DNA from: Smallanthus sonchifolius
Taxonomy: Eukaryota > Streptophyta > Magnoliopsida > Asterales > Asteraceae
Assembly (NCBI GenBank): GCA_023525975.1
Contig: CM042021.1
Coordinates: forward strand, 109,165,501-109,229,500
Reading direction: 5' to 3'
DNA: 64,000 bases
A program made the translations under genes and the position numbers. Below the pieces are notes generated by a model, which worked only from the letters and a program-made list of their open reading frames with translations, did not search any database and was not told where the DNA came from. Below, in pieces: positions 11,524-20,489 of the stretch; within the stretch, counting starts at the first letter, position 1, and each line of letters begins with the position of its first letter.

Positions 11524-11866
11524 GTTAATGTTTTCAGGATCGGACCGGACGTCGAACCTGTCTCCTTACCGGTCCACTGGTCGGACCGGTTAGACCGGAT
11601 TTAAGAATCAGATGTCGTCATAAATATTATAAAAATAAATCAATCCAAACAATCATTAGTTCTTAAAAAACCACCAACAAGTCAATTCCAATAATCTTAA
11701 ACTAACAATTAGTTATGAAATACGAATCCAATAGACTTAAAAAAATTAAAAAAAATAGTCAACCGCTCCGACCACCGGGTCGTTGCAGGGCCATTTCAAC
11801 ACACATAACCGGACCGGCAAAGTCTCCGGTTCCCGGTCGGTCCGGTCCGGGTTTCAAAACGCTGAT
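11524..11866. mobile_element. MITE with GC-rich CCGGACCGG terminal repeats
   Basis: The left end, TTAATGTTTTCAGGATCGGA then CCGGACG, is mirrored at the right end by the complement of CTAATCAGCGTTTTGAAACC then CGGACCGG. The interior is AT-rich. The subterminal GGTCCGGTCCGG motifs echo those next to the hAT gene at 1970-2160, so a non-autonomous hAT relative is possible. No clear target duplication. Confidence 0.45.
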
Positions 11867-12606
11867 TAGGGTACTTGAGCTCGACTCGACCACATTTGTC
11901 CAAGCTCAAGTTTGACGAGTTCTAAAGGGTGAAAACTTCAGTTCTGCTTAAGAAATATTAAAGCTCGACAAAAAAGTTTAGACGGTGTGAAAATAGCTAA
12001 TAAAATATGGACCCAGGTTAATATAAAGCTCGAACAACCGGATAAAACTTGACTTGTTTTCGTATCTATATAATAGCTCGTCGTTATTTACATATCACAT
12101 TCGTCGAAAATCTCGATTAAAAATTGAGGTGAATAGTAAAAATACAGAAATCGACTCATTATAGGTTTGAAGCAGATTTTGTACTTAAAGCTTGAAATCG
12201 AATAACCCAATCAAAATACAAGTCGCTACAACTATCTCCCATATTTGAAAATATCATTCATCGAAACTAAATTTTAACATTTTAATTTGTTTTCGGGAAT
12301 TTGATTTTAAGTTTGATGAGTTTGTTCAAACTTAAACAAATATTCAAATATGTGTATATATATTAATCTTTATAGTTGTGTTTTTTACTTAATCTTTTTG
12401 TGTTTTTTTACTAATTTTTTTGTTTCTAAGGTTTGGAATGAATTTAGTTTGGTTTGAGTTCAAACCAACTTAGGACTTTAGACACATACAAACAATTTGC
12501 ACTTTCGGCTTCAAACCAAACTCAATTGAAAGATGACTTTAAAGTCAAACTAGCTTTTTATTTTAATTTTAGTTGCAAAAAAATATCATAGCAAATAATC
12601 TAAACC
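11867..12606. other. Gene-free AT-rich stretch
   Basis: No gene seen. CTCGACTCGACC and AGCTCGAC-type motifs (11875-12080) and TTTGAGTTCAAACC palindromes (12440-12520) suggest worn MITEs, but no ends can be drawn. Confidence 0.4.
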
Positions 12607-12620
12607 AAATAAACCAAGTG

Positions 12621-12846
12621 CGGGTTTTAGTCCGGAGTGCGTTTCGCTAGCGGGGTTTGGCCCGTGTAGCGGCGCAACTGTTGTCAAGTGGCAGCAGGCT
12701 CCATGGTTTCCCGGTGATAGCCTATGCCCCTCGTACTGAACACGCGGGCCCAGTTCAGACAACGTAGTGGTCAGGTTGTGGGGTACGAGTCTCCGATTTG
12801 GAGATGTAACTGCCACGTAAAAAATGAAAGTTACTTATCAAAAAAA
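12621..12846 (+). mobile_element. SINE-like retroposon with poly(A) and 14-bp TSD
   Basis: A 226-bp GC-rich unit in AT-rich surroundings, ending GTTACTTATCAAAAAA. It is bounded by a perfect 14-bp direct repeat, AAATAAACCAAGTG, at 12607-12620 and 12847-12860. GGTACGAGTCTCCGA (12781-12795) resembles a pol III B box but lies far from the 5' end. Insertion by LINE-type retroposition is well supported; whether it is a true SINE or a retroposed transcript is open. Confidence 0.72.
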
Positions 12847-12860
12847 AAATAAACCAAGTG

Positions 12861-13351
12861 GTCTAATCATTCGAGCTTGTATAATGAGATTCAAACAAGT
12901 CATTAAGGTATGTAGTGGGGTGTATGGATGATCTATATAAGACCAAAGAAAACATAAGAAGAGGGACGCAAGGCTAAAAAAGACTTAAAAGATAAAATAA
13001 GAAGAATTCAAAAACATGAAAGAACTTGAAGAAAAGACTCAAGAAGAAGAGAGAAGACTAGAGAGAATATAAAAAGTAGTTTTTATTTATTTTCAATGAC
13101 GATCTTACAAACCACGGGAGCTTTCCTTGTATAGGCAAGGAAATGACACCATTACATAAGCGATGATGTCATCATCAATAATACAAAAAACACGACAAGA
13201 AACATGACATGAGCGCTTACGTCGCCTTAAGAGTGATTAAAGCTTACATTATTCTTAAGCACACTACTTGCACACTATTAATATGAAATTAAAATATTAA
13301 ACACACGGCTGCTTCCTCCAGATCTTCTAGGGTTTGTGCGGGAGCCTTAGA
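12861..13351. other. Gene-free stretch
   Basis: Purine-rich (AAGAAGAGGG, GAAGAAAAGACTCAAGAAGA) to 13070, then ordinary AT-rich sequence. No feature can be supported. Confidence 0.4.
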
Positions 13352-13609
13352 TTATTTCCAACGAGAATCTGGATGTGACATGTCATCTTCATACGGGTCA
13401 TGAGAGGGTGATACATCAGTATCCCACTTCCCTAGTTTATCATTGGTGAGTTCATAGGTTGCTTTGAAGAGATTATTGCTGACATACTTCTTCTGGGTTG
13501 AATTCCATGCTTTCGAGTATGGGTTATCATTATCCCATGCATCTATCTCGTTCAAGATATTAGCTGGCATAGTGTTTATCTCAACTTCATGAGCCAAGGC
13601 TAAGCACAT
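13352..13609 (-). CDS. Unrecognised 85-codon open frame, possible gene fragment
   Basis: An 85-codon frame on the minus strand with a natural-looking, mixed composition: an NEIDAWDNDNPYSKAW block followed by an acidic C-terminus (DVSPSHDPYEDDMSHPDSRW). I do not recognise the family. It is not low-complexity like most frames in the spacers. The upstream sequence GTGCTTAG could be a splice acceptor just inside the frame. It could be an exon of a host gene, a captured gene fragment or chance. No neighbouring exon was identified. Confidence 0.25.
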   Translation of the reverse strand: MCLALAHEVEINTMPANILNEIDAWDNDNPYSKAWNSTQKKYVSNNLFKATYELTNDKLGKWDTDVSPSHDPYEDDMSHPDSRWK

Positions 13610-14104
13610 GTTAGTGTAACCGACATTTCATTTATATATGTGAACTACAGAGCTAGGGATTTTTTCAAAAGGAGTCAAGTCGTGTTGACCCACCAATATG
13701 CTGTCTCGATTTGCTTTGTACCTATATGTAGCGAACAGACCAATACTTTTGTGCACCCTTTTGTAATTAAAACTTAGCAAAAATGTAAATACCAATAGGT
13801 TTGCATATGCACTTGACAGTAGGTGCAGTTGTTGTGCAGGACATTTTGACCTTAGTATTATGATCTTCTTTGGTCGTGATATGCCTTTTTGGGTAATGTT
13901 ATGCTTTATAACATGTTGCAGGCAATAACTATGTGCATGCAATGGGTGTATAATCGGGCTCTAAGAAGAAGGTATGATATGCGTGATACGATTGACCCAA
14001 TTATCTTAGATGATGCAAGTATACAAGATCCCAATGAGTGGTTGATGGGAGTCTTAGAGGAGGTGGATGAAGAAGATGCTCCGGTGCTCGAGGGTGAAGA
14101 TTTG

Positions 14105-14684
14105 GGATTTTTTTTCTGAAATGGTGTTGTTTGAGATTATTATTTCACAAGTGGTGTTATTTTTTTTTTATTTCACAAATGGTGTTTCCTAGTTTGCTAA
14201 CCACGGATTGTTGATTTTGGTGGGTATTCGTGGTTGGGAACCACGAATTGGTACAAACTCCATTTCCCAACCACGAATTGGTTCAAACTCCATTTCCCAA
14301 CCACGAATTGATGTAAAACCCCACTTCCCAACCACGAATTGGTTCAAACCCCACCTCCCAACCACGAATTGATGTAAAACCCCACTTCCCAACCACGAAT
14401 TAGTTCAAACCCCACCTCCCAACCATTAATTGATGTCATTTTAACTTACCAACCATGAATTGGTTGTTACCAACCACGAATTGGTTAAAAACTATAATCC
14501 CAACCACGAATTGTTCTTTTGTTTTCTTTATGTGTACCAATTCGTGGTTCCCAACCACGAATACCCACCAAAATCAACAATCCGTGGTTAGCAAACTCGG
14601 AAACACCATTTGTGAAAAAAAATTAAAAATAACACCACTTGTGAAATAATAATCTCAAACAACACCATTTCAGAAAAAAAATTC
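14105..14684. mobile_element. Mutator-like MITE, long TIRs, 9-bp TSD
   Basis: Flanked by GAAGATTTG at 14096-14104 and 14685-14693, the 9-bp duplication typical of Mutator-like elements. The terminal inverted repeats are about 150 bp and nearly identical, starting GGATTTTTTTTCTGAAATGG at the left against GAATTTTTTTTCTGAAATGG at the right (complement). The centre is a minisatellite rather than captured gene sequence. No transposase. Confidence 0.85.
14225..14520. repeat. CCAACCACGAATTGG minisatellite inside the MITE
   Basis: About nine tandem units of roughly 30 bases, each with CAACCACGAATTGG or CAACCACGAATTGATG followed by TTCAAACCCCACCTCC or TAAAACCCCACTTCC. Two alternating unit types are seen. 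The repeat core CCACGAATTGG also forms the inner edge of the MITE's inverted repeats (CCAATTCGTGG at 14538-14548), suggesting that the array grew from the TIR. Confidence 0.8.
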
Positions 14685-15104
14685 GAAGATTTGACATGGG
14701 GTCATGTTGCGGCGGCTACCGGGGCAGATGAGACGCTTTATGCGACAAGATAAAGGAGTAAAACGGGTGCCAAAACCTCCACATCGAGCTCAAGGCCTAA
14801 AAGAAGAGGTTTAGTAGATGAAGATGTTGATGCGGGCGTCAAAGAAAATGATGTTGCGGCTTATAAAGATTTTGTGCCGACATCGGAATGCGATGATGAT
14901 GATGAGCCGGAATATGAAGATTTAGATGATTTGTGATAAGTATTTTAACTATTTTGGTTGTGTGAAACTTTATTTATTTTGGTGGTATGAATGTAAAACA
15001 ATTCTCAGCTTTTCTACTACTTTATCGCTACATAATGAAATAGCGGTCGCTATTTATCGCTATTCGCTACATAGCATATAGGTCACTTGTCGCTATTAAC
15101 AACT

Positions 15105-15228
15105 ATGATCTGAGGAATACAGAATGATCATATGCACTACGAACCATACCAATTTCACCCATAACACTAGAGAACCGATCAAACCACGCTCTAGGGGACT
15201 GCTTAAGGCCATATAAAGAACGGTAAGC
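15105..15228 (-). pseudogene. Ty1/copia reverse transcriptase scrap
   Basis: On the minus strand an uninterrupted run of about 40 codons reads YRSLYGLKQSPRAWFDRF then GMVRSAYDHSVFLR, which is the RT segment between the QMDVKNAFL and YVDD motifs of copia elements. No LTR or other domain adjoins it; it is a short, isolated fragment. Confidence 0.75.
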
Positions 15229-15239
15229 AAAAAGGTACT

Positions 15240-16480
15240 TACTAGTTTAATTTAATTTTATTTCATTTTGCATTTCGAATTCGAAAGAAAAACATTTTTT
15301 TCATCCAATAATTTTCTTCAAATTATATATTCCTTAGATATTTATAAAATTTATGTCAATTGCATATAGGAAAATGTGTTAATAGTTAACAGTCTATATG
15401 CTACTAGTTTATGAAATACCCATAATTTTAAATAATAAAATAGATTATTTTTTTTTTTGAAAGAAAAAATATAAAAATAAAAAAGATTATTTAAGGCGTT
15501 TTATTTATTTAAAATTACTTTTTAGAAAAAAACGATATTTTAAAATTTTGCATCGGAACCTGATAAATAATTTTTGGAAACATTTGAATGAAGATAACTG
15601 AACATATTAAGAAATTATTATTTAATCCTAATTAAATAAAGGTATAAAAAACTTAGAAGTAATTTGATAAACAAGATCAAATATATCAGTGAACTTATCT
15701 AATTATCAATATTTATAAAATAAAATTTCTGCGGGAATCACGCGAAGATCACCTCCTCAAATCCTATAAAGTCCGGACTTCGATTCGTCATGAACACACA
15801 TCCTCCCTATCTCTCACATTCCGGTCGCTCCTGTGAACCCACGAATATTTTACAGTCTGGTCCGGTTTTATACGATTGAAACTCAACAACAGGGTATTTC
15901 TTTTTTCTTGCCTCTTTTCATAGCCTCAAAATGACAATTACATACAATATTTAATTGTTGCAAAATTGATGAGTTTGAGTGTACAAGAGAGTATGCAATA
16001 TTTGCTTCATTCAACATACCACTTTACCATGATTGGGTTGTTGATCCCATGCATGTTCTTTAAACATCTACATGTGACATGAGATTTAACATCCGCCTTT
16101 TTAGAATAGGTGACACTTCACATACCCTCTAAACCTACTTCTAAATCTACACCAACGTCAACCATTTGGGGTGGAACAAATTTAGTGTATCATAGTGCTT
16201 TTACCTAATATAATAATTTGAAATCTACATTCCAACCATGGTAAGGTGAACCAATCTTGTGAACTCAAAATCATGAATCCCGAAAATTTAATATCGTATT
16301 TCGTCGGTTTAAGGCTATGAAGAAAATCAAGAAAAATGAAAACACCTTGTGAATTTTAAGTTCGCATCAATGACAGTTGTACGATGTGGGAGTAATCAGA
16401 AATGTCATGTTTGAGAAACGACGAAGAATAAAGTAACATACATTTTAGGGGGAGGTGAAGTGAAAGAGAGCTTGGGATCA
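15240..16480 (+). repeat. Block A: diverged paralogue of 32490-33660
   Basis: Stretches shared in order with the block at 32490-33660 include TTCAAATTATATATTCCTTA, TTTTGCATCGGAACCTGATA, ACCTCCTCAA followed by a TATA-like CCTATAAAG (15757-15765), a CATGCATG segment and, at the far end, TCATGTTTGAGAAACGACGAA. The TATA-like box followed by a TCTCTCACATTCCGG leader suggests a duplicated promoter region. No ORF follows. Its nature (old LTR, promoter of a lost gene, non-coding gene) is not settled. Confidence 0.55.
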
Positions 16481-16692
16481 TTTTATTTCTTAATTATAAG
16501 GGTAAAATAATCATGCCAAATCAACTTAACATATTTTTTAACGTGTGTTAGTGATAAGGACCAAACACCTTACAATGACAAACGATGGGGACAAAACTCA
16601 TAGTTTCTGTAAAGAAAAAGAATCAAAACCGTAAAACATGCATACTATATGGATCATGTGTGTTACTTACTGTATTTATACATGTAGATAAA

Positions 16693-17107
16693 TCCTTATT
16701 ATAATAAACAAATAACTTTATCCGTCACGTGTCGACTTCCGGTGAAGTATAGATTTTTGTTTCCCGCATCTATCTCCTATTAAATAATAATGATTTTAAA
16801 CAATTAAATATCTAATATTTTATTAAAATTTAATAAATCATAAGAAGATTTCAATTATATATTATTTTAAAATATATTTTTATAATTTACTAAATCTTCA
16901 TTATTTGTTATTTATAATTCTTAATCTTCATTATTTGTTATTTACAATTCTTAATCTTCATTATTTGTTATTTACAATTATTAATCTTCATTATTTCTTA
17001 TTTCATCAATGGTTGATGACATTCAACATACATATGTTCATAGAAACGGCTAGTTTACAACAAGTTGGATTTATTCAACCCGTGTAATACATGGGTTTCT
17101 AACCTAG
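16693..17107 (+). mobile_element. Non-autonomous Helitron
   Basis: It starts TCCTTATTATAATAAACAAA after a host A, has GTCACGTGTCGACTTCC near the 5' end, and ends with the hairpin AACCCGTGTAATACATGGGTT followed by TCTAACCTAG and a host T. 415 bp. It contains about four tandem copies of a 30-bp unit (TTAATCTTCATTATTTGTTA core) at 16890-17003. Confidence 0.8.
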
Positions 17108-17164
17108 TAAAGTAGTAATCATATATAGTAAATAACTAAATATAATATGATAACGGTTATAATT

Positions 17165-17475
17165 TTTTTGAATGATCAGATTACAGAGAGAGTCGTAAAA
17201 TCATTTTATATCTTAATATTTTCATAAGCTAGTTTATTAACTAAAGATGATTAGGAATCTGTGATTATGAGGATTGTTTTAAAAAAGTATTTTGAATTTT
17301 AAGTTGTTTTTGATAAAGATGTAATCAATAAATATTTTGGTAGATTATTATCTAGAATTTGTAAAGTTGTTTTTGGTAGATTACAGAGAGAGTCGTAAAA
17401 TCATTTTAAGTTGTTTTTGATAAAGATATAATCAATAAATATTTTTGGTAGATTATTAGCTGGAATTCTAAGAAA
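17165..17475. repeat. Local direct repeats
   Basis: AGATTACAGAGAGAGTCGTA occurs at about 17179 and 17379, and AAGTTGTTTTTGATAAAGAT with its flank occurs at about 17311 and 17407. They form interleaved 60-90 bp direct copies in AT-rich DNA. No coding or terminal features. Confidence 0.6.
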
Positions 17476-17539
17476 TATATTCAACAAATAAAATGAAATA
17501 ATAACATTAACCCGTCTAAATAAGTTGTAACAAATTAAT

Positions 17540-17661
17540 ATATTTTTTTTTGAAAGGCAAAATTTTTAATTTCTGTTAGGAGTAGGACTTGAACCCATAA
17601 CCTCTTTAAACCTTGGTATTCTTAGAGGATTTTTCTCTACTATTGAGCCACCAACCCCAAT
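17540..17661 (-). mobile_element. tRNA-derived SINE (minus)
   Basis: On the minus strand the head GGTTGGTGGCTCAATAGTAG carries a pol III A-box-like sequence, ATGGGTTCAAGTCCTAC carries a B box, and it ends in a TTTCAAAAAAAA tail. It is flanked by a 16-base duplication with a small indel: GTTGTAACAAATTAAT (17524-17539) and GTTGTAACAAAAATTAAT (17662-17679). 122 bp. Confidence 0.8.
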
Positions 17662-17774
17662 GTTGTAACAAAAATTAATGCATCATGATAAGTTAATGGT
17701 ATGAGGTAATTTTATACTTACAACAACGTGTTCAACAGCTTGATTTTTGGTTTATTGGGTTTTCAATTTATTTG

Positions 17775-18006
17775 GGCCTATCTGTTAACCGAACCGAACC
17801 GTATTGGGAATTTGTCTAACCGAACCGAATTCAAAAAAATGTATAAACCAAACAAACCGAATTCAACATATATAGTTATCACTTATTTGGTTAACTGAAT
17901 AAACAAAATTCAAAAAATGTATATCCGTTAACCGAACCGAAAACCGAATTCACAATTTGGATACGGTTCGGTTTTAAGTTTTTTCAAATTTTTTGCATAC
18001 CCCTAT
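17775..18006. repeat. CCGAACCGAA-rich MITE end cut by gypsy TE1
   Basis: Dense AACCGAACCG and CGGTTCGGTTTT motifs running to GCATACCCCTA, which looks like a hAT-type TIR end (complement TAGGGGTATGC). TE1 inserted within its last bases; the host sequence resumes at 29678 as CCTATGCAAC. The other end of the MITE was not found. Confidence 0.5.
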
Positions 18007-19370
18007 TGTAACATTCGTAAAATTTTGTGCCAAATATTATAAAAATAAAAGTTAAGGGACTAGAAGTATAACTAAATCAAAGAACAAGGACCAAAAATGA
18101 AAAATTTGAAAATTCGGATGGTAACGAACCGTCACAGCCCGTAACGGTCCGTTACGGGTTGGCCACGCGTTTGATGAGGGTGCGCCACGTGTCCGGTGAC
18201 TAATGGTCGGAATCTGACGTATGTAAACCCTATGACGGACCGTCACGCCGCAATTCAACCGGAGGATGACGCGTGTCAGATGACTTCGCAACCCTAGAGC
18301 GGTGACGGACCGTCACCATTGGTAACGGTCCGTTACGATCCACGCGGTGACGGACCGTCACCATCCATAACGGTCCGTCACAGCCGCAATATTACCCTAT
18401 ATAAAGGTCGGGTTTTCACAAATTCTCACATCCAAATACGAATTCCAGAGCTGAAAACATTAGTACCACTCTCATAAATCCATTCTCGCTCGTACGTTTA
18501 AGTTTCGGAAGTGCCGATTTGCTTAGGAGAAAGACGAGAAGCTAGGAAACGCCCATTTGTAGAATCCAAGCTAGACGATCTAAGCAGATACGCTGCCCAC
18601 TAGAACATTCATTCTAGAAGTCTACTAAGCCGAGACTCTGAAAAGGCGAATACTTGTATTTTTATAAAATGATTTCAAAGCTGAAAAATGGTTTTTATTA
18701 TGATCTGACTTGAATGAATTTATACAACCATTCGTTGCATAAGGTGATTTACTATATAGCAGTCAGCCCATAGAGTCACGTATATATACACGTGTTACAG
18801 ATGAGACGTTGTAACATGGCTAGGGGTGAACCCTCGGTTGTTGTAAAGCCCATCGCTGAAAGCGTAAGGCAGATAGACCTAAAAATATATCCAAGGTATC
18901 TGGTGTGACTGGTGGTTAGTCTGTTGACTGTGTAAATTGACTAGAAACTATGGGCAAATTGTTGTATTTATTTACGCTTGTCAGATTATGATTCCAAATA
19001 TACTTGTATTCACCAGATTATACTGATAAAATATTTTCAAACGTTTTACATGTAACCAAGGATGAAATGATTGTGATATAGCCATGTGATGACAAAGAAA
19101 ATGATGTCATGAAAAAGGGAACGTCCACCCTAGACATCAGTTGAAAGAAATAGCTCATGTAAAACCTTGGTTTTGTAAATTAAATGTTTGTGTACAATAG
19201 CAGGGTTTATCCATGTTATAATAAAATGAAACGGGAGATTCCCCGTCTTTTGAAAAGATCCTGAGTTATAAAAATATTCCGCTGTGTTTATAAATCTCTG
19301 ATGAGATAAAATAAGAAACAGGTACCAATCGTTGGTCGCACGCCCGGTCGGCTAAATCTGGGGTGTGACA
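18007..19370 (+). repeat. TE1 5' LTR
   Basis: 1364 bp, TG...CA. U3 carries seven near-copies of a 15-base palindrome (GTAACGGTCCGTTAC or GTGACGGACCGTCAC) at 18119-18386. The TATA box TATATAAA follows at 18398-18405. The stretch after the TATA box (AGGTCGGGTTTTCAC onward) would be R/U5. The U3 palindromes end only about 15 bases before the TATA box, a position fitting an enhancer. Confidence 0.92.
18119..18386 (+). promoter_or_regulatory. U3 palindrome array and TATA-proximal region of TE1
   Basis: Repeats of ACGGWCCGT flanked by GTA/GTG and TAC/CAC occur at about 18121, 18141, 18234, 18304, 18323, 18349 and 18369. The TGACG...CGTCA form resembles paired TGACG sites recognised by TGA-type bZIP factors; that link is inference. 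The same motif class is present in TE3's LTR. Confidence 0.6.
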
Positions 19371-19386
19371 GGTTGGTATCAGAGCC
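19371..19386 (+). other. TE1 primer binding site
   Basis: GGTTGGTATCAGAGCC directly follows the LTR; TGGTATCAGAGC is the standard complement of the plant initiator Met-tRNA 3' end. A hairpin follows at 19402-19426 (TTAGATACTA, loop GAGAT, TAGTATCTAA). Confidence 0.9.
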
Positions 19387-19537
19387 ATTCGTTTCAGCAT
19401 ATTAGATACTAGAGATTAGTATCTAAGCTGTAACTTGATTCTGATATTATTTGGTTTAGCAAATTAAGATACTTAGGTAAGGTATCTAAACTTAAACCAG
19501 TATAGACTGTCTGCTAGAAAAGTAGGTAACTATACAG

Positions 19538-20239
19538 ATGTCGGGAAATAGTTACTATACTTATATCTTTGGACAATCTGAAGAAGAACGTTATCATCCT
19601 ACTGGATCCATGCAAAATCCTGTAATCATTCCTGATACTGGTGAATCCCTTTCTGATCCTATCATTGTCTCTGATAATGAATCCTATCATCAAAATCAAT
19701 CTAGCTCATCCTGGATGGAAGCTACTTCGGATTTTGAGAATTGGAGAACTGATACTCCACCTCCAGTAAATCAGGTAGACATAAATGAAGCTGGATCAAG
19801 TCAATCTACTAAACCAAAAAGGCATGTTAGAATGTCAATAGAACATGTACACGTATCTGCTAAAGAAATAGAAGAGGTATATCAAGAAATACCTGAGAAA
19901 GCAGAACTTGAAATAGAAACTCAAGACCCATACCTCTATCCAATTGGTGAAGAAAATCCTTATACTCTTCCTATGATGTTAGAAGAATATATCAGAGAAC
20001 CAGCTAATGGTCCTGATGATCCATACCATAATGTGTTTAACGAAATATTATTTGGTATTCGTGAACCCCCTCCTCAGTATAATTATTCTTCAGCTCATCT
20101 TGGAACACCCACAAAATTCCTTGATCGTGCCTTAAGAGAAACTGATGAAGTCAAGAAAGAATCAAGGCAGCTCAAGGAAAGAACTCGTCAACTGGAAGAA
20201 GAAAAGAAAAATAAAAGAAAAGATAAAAAGAAAGAATAA
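19538..20239 (+). CDS. TE1 leader ORF-a (233 codons), function unknown
   Basis: An intact ORF between the primer site and gag, starting at an ATG preceded by CTATACAG. The protein is acidic, rich in Ser, Glu, Tyr and Pro, and ends in a Lys/Glu-rich predicted coiled coil (from TDEVKKESRQLKERTRQLEE to the C-terminus). TE3 has a homologous ORF (54355-55092): both start MSG and share an SSWMEA/CQWMEV block, YHNVFNEILFGIREPP against YQNVYNEIMMGLRKPP, and LDRALRETDE against LDRSLRQMDE. It has no gag or pol motif I recognise. Conservation across two diverged elements suggests a protein with a role in the element, or an N-terminal gag extension. Confidence 0.7.
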   Translation: MSGNSYYTYIFGQSEEERYHPTGSMQNPVIIPDTGESLSDPIIVSDNESYHQNQSSSSWMEATSDFENWRTDTPPPVNQVDINEAGSSQSTKPKRHVRMSIEHVHVSAKEIEEVYQEIPEKAELEIETQDPYLYPIGEENPYTLPMMLEEYIREPANGPDDPYHNVFNEILFGIREPPPQYNYSSAHLGTPTKFLDRALRETDEVKKESRQLKERTRQLEEEKKNKRKDKKKE

Positions 20240-20264
20240 ATTAACTAAGACGTAAGGGTAACCA

Positions 20265-20400
20265 TCAGACCAGTATGTAGTTATCTGGCAAACTGAAATG
20301 TTATGTCTAAGGAAAGAATGGTGTATAAATCTCTTCTAGACCCGTCATTCTTTCCTGGGTACATTGAAGTTGGAGGTACTACTCTGGAACGATAACCACC
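20265..20400 (+). ncRNA. TE1 structured leader RNA module
   Basis: A non-coding stretch between ORF-a and ORF-b. Outer stem GTTATC (20280-20285) pairs with GATAAC (20391-20396). The inner hairpin AGGAAAGAATG (20310-20320) pairs perfectly with CATTCTTTCCT (20346-20356), plus a G-U, around a 23-nt loop. The same module is at 54130-54265 in TE3 with compensatory base changes in the inner stem. Possible roles: packaging or dimerisation signal, splicing control, or translation re-initiation. Role is inference; structure is supported by covariation. Confidence 0.6.
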
Positions 20401-20489
20401 CTAGTCTACAAAATATAATAAATAGTATAATTTACTATTTCAGTATGTAAAAATACAAAGTATAAATAAAAGTATTTTGTTTTGTTCAG

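Larger units (their letters stand above)
13946..14937 (+). pseudogene. C-terminal relic of a second hAT transposase, split by a MITE
   Basis: Codons VYNRALRRRYDMRD, TIDPIILDDASIQDPNEWLM and VLEGEDL (to 14095) match the acidic tail that follows the hAT dimerisation domain. The frame resumes at 14685 with EDLTWGHVAAATGADETLYA, hits a TAA, then continues in the same frame through VKENDVAAYKDFVPTSE to a TGA near 14937. The two parts were one ORF before a 580-bp MITE landed in the GEDL codons and duplicated nine bases. The remainder of the transposase upstream is missing. Confidence 0.65.

Noticed and set aside
12586..12816. 76-codon minus-strand frame
   Set aside because: Lies across the TSD-bounded retroposon in GC-rich DNA; no protein-like motif.
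14225..14520. Regular repeats resembling a CRISPR array
   Set aside because: Head-to-tail minisatellite without unique spacers, inside a plant MITE.
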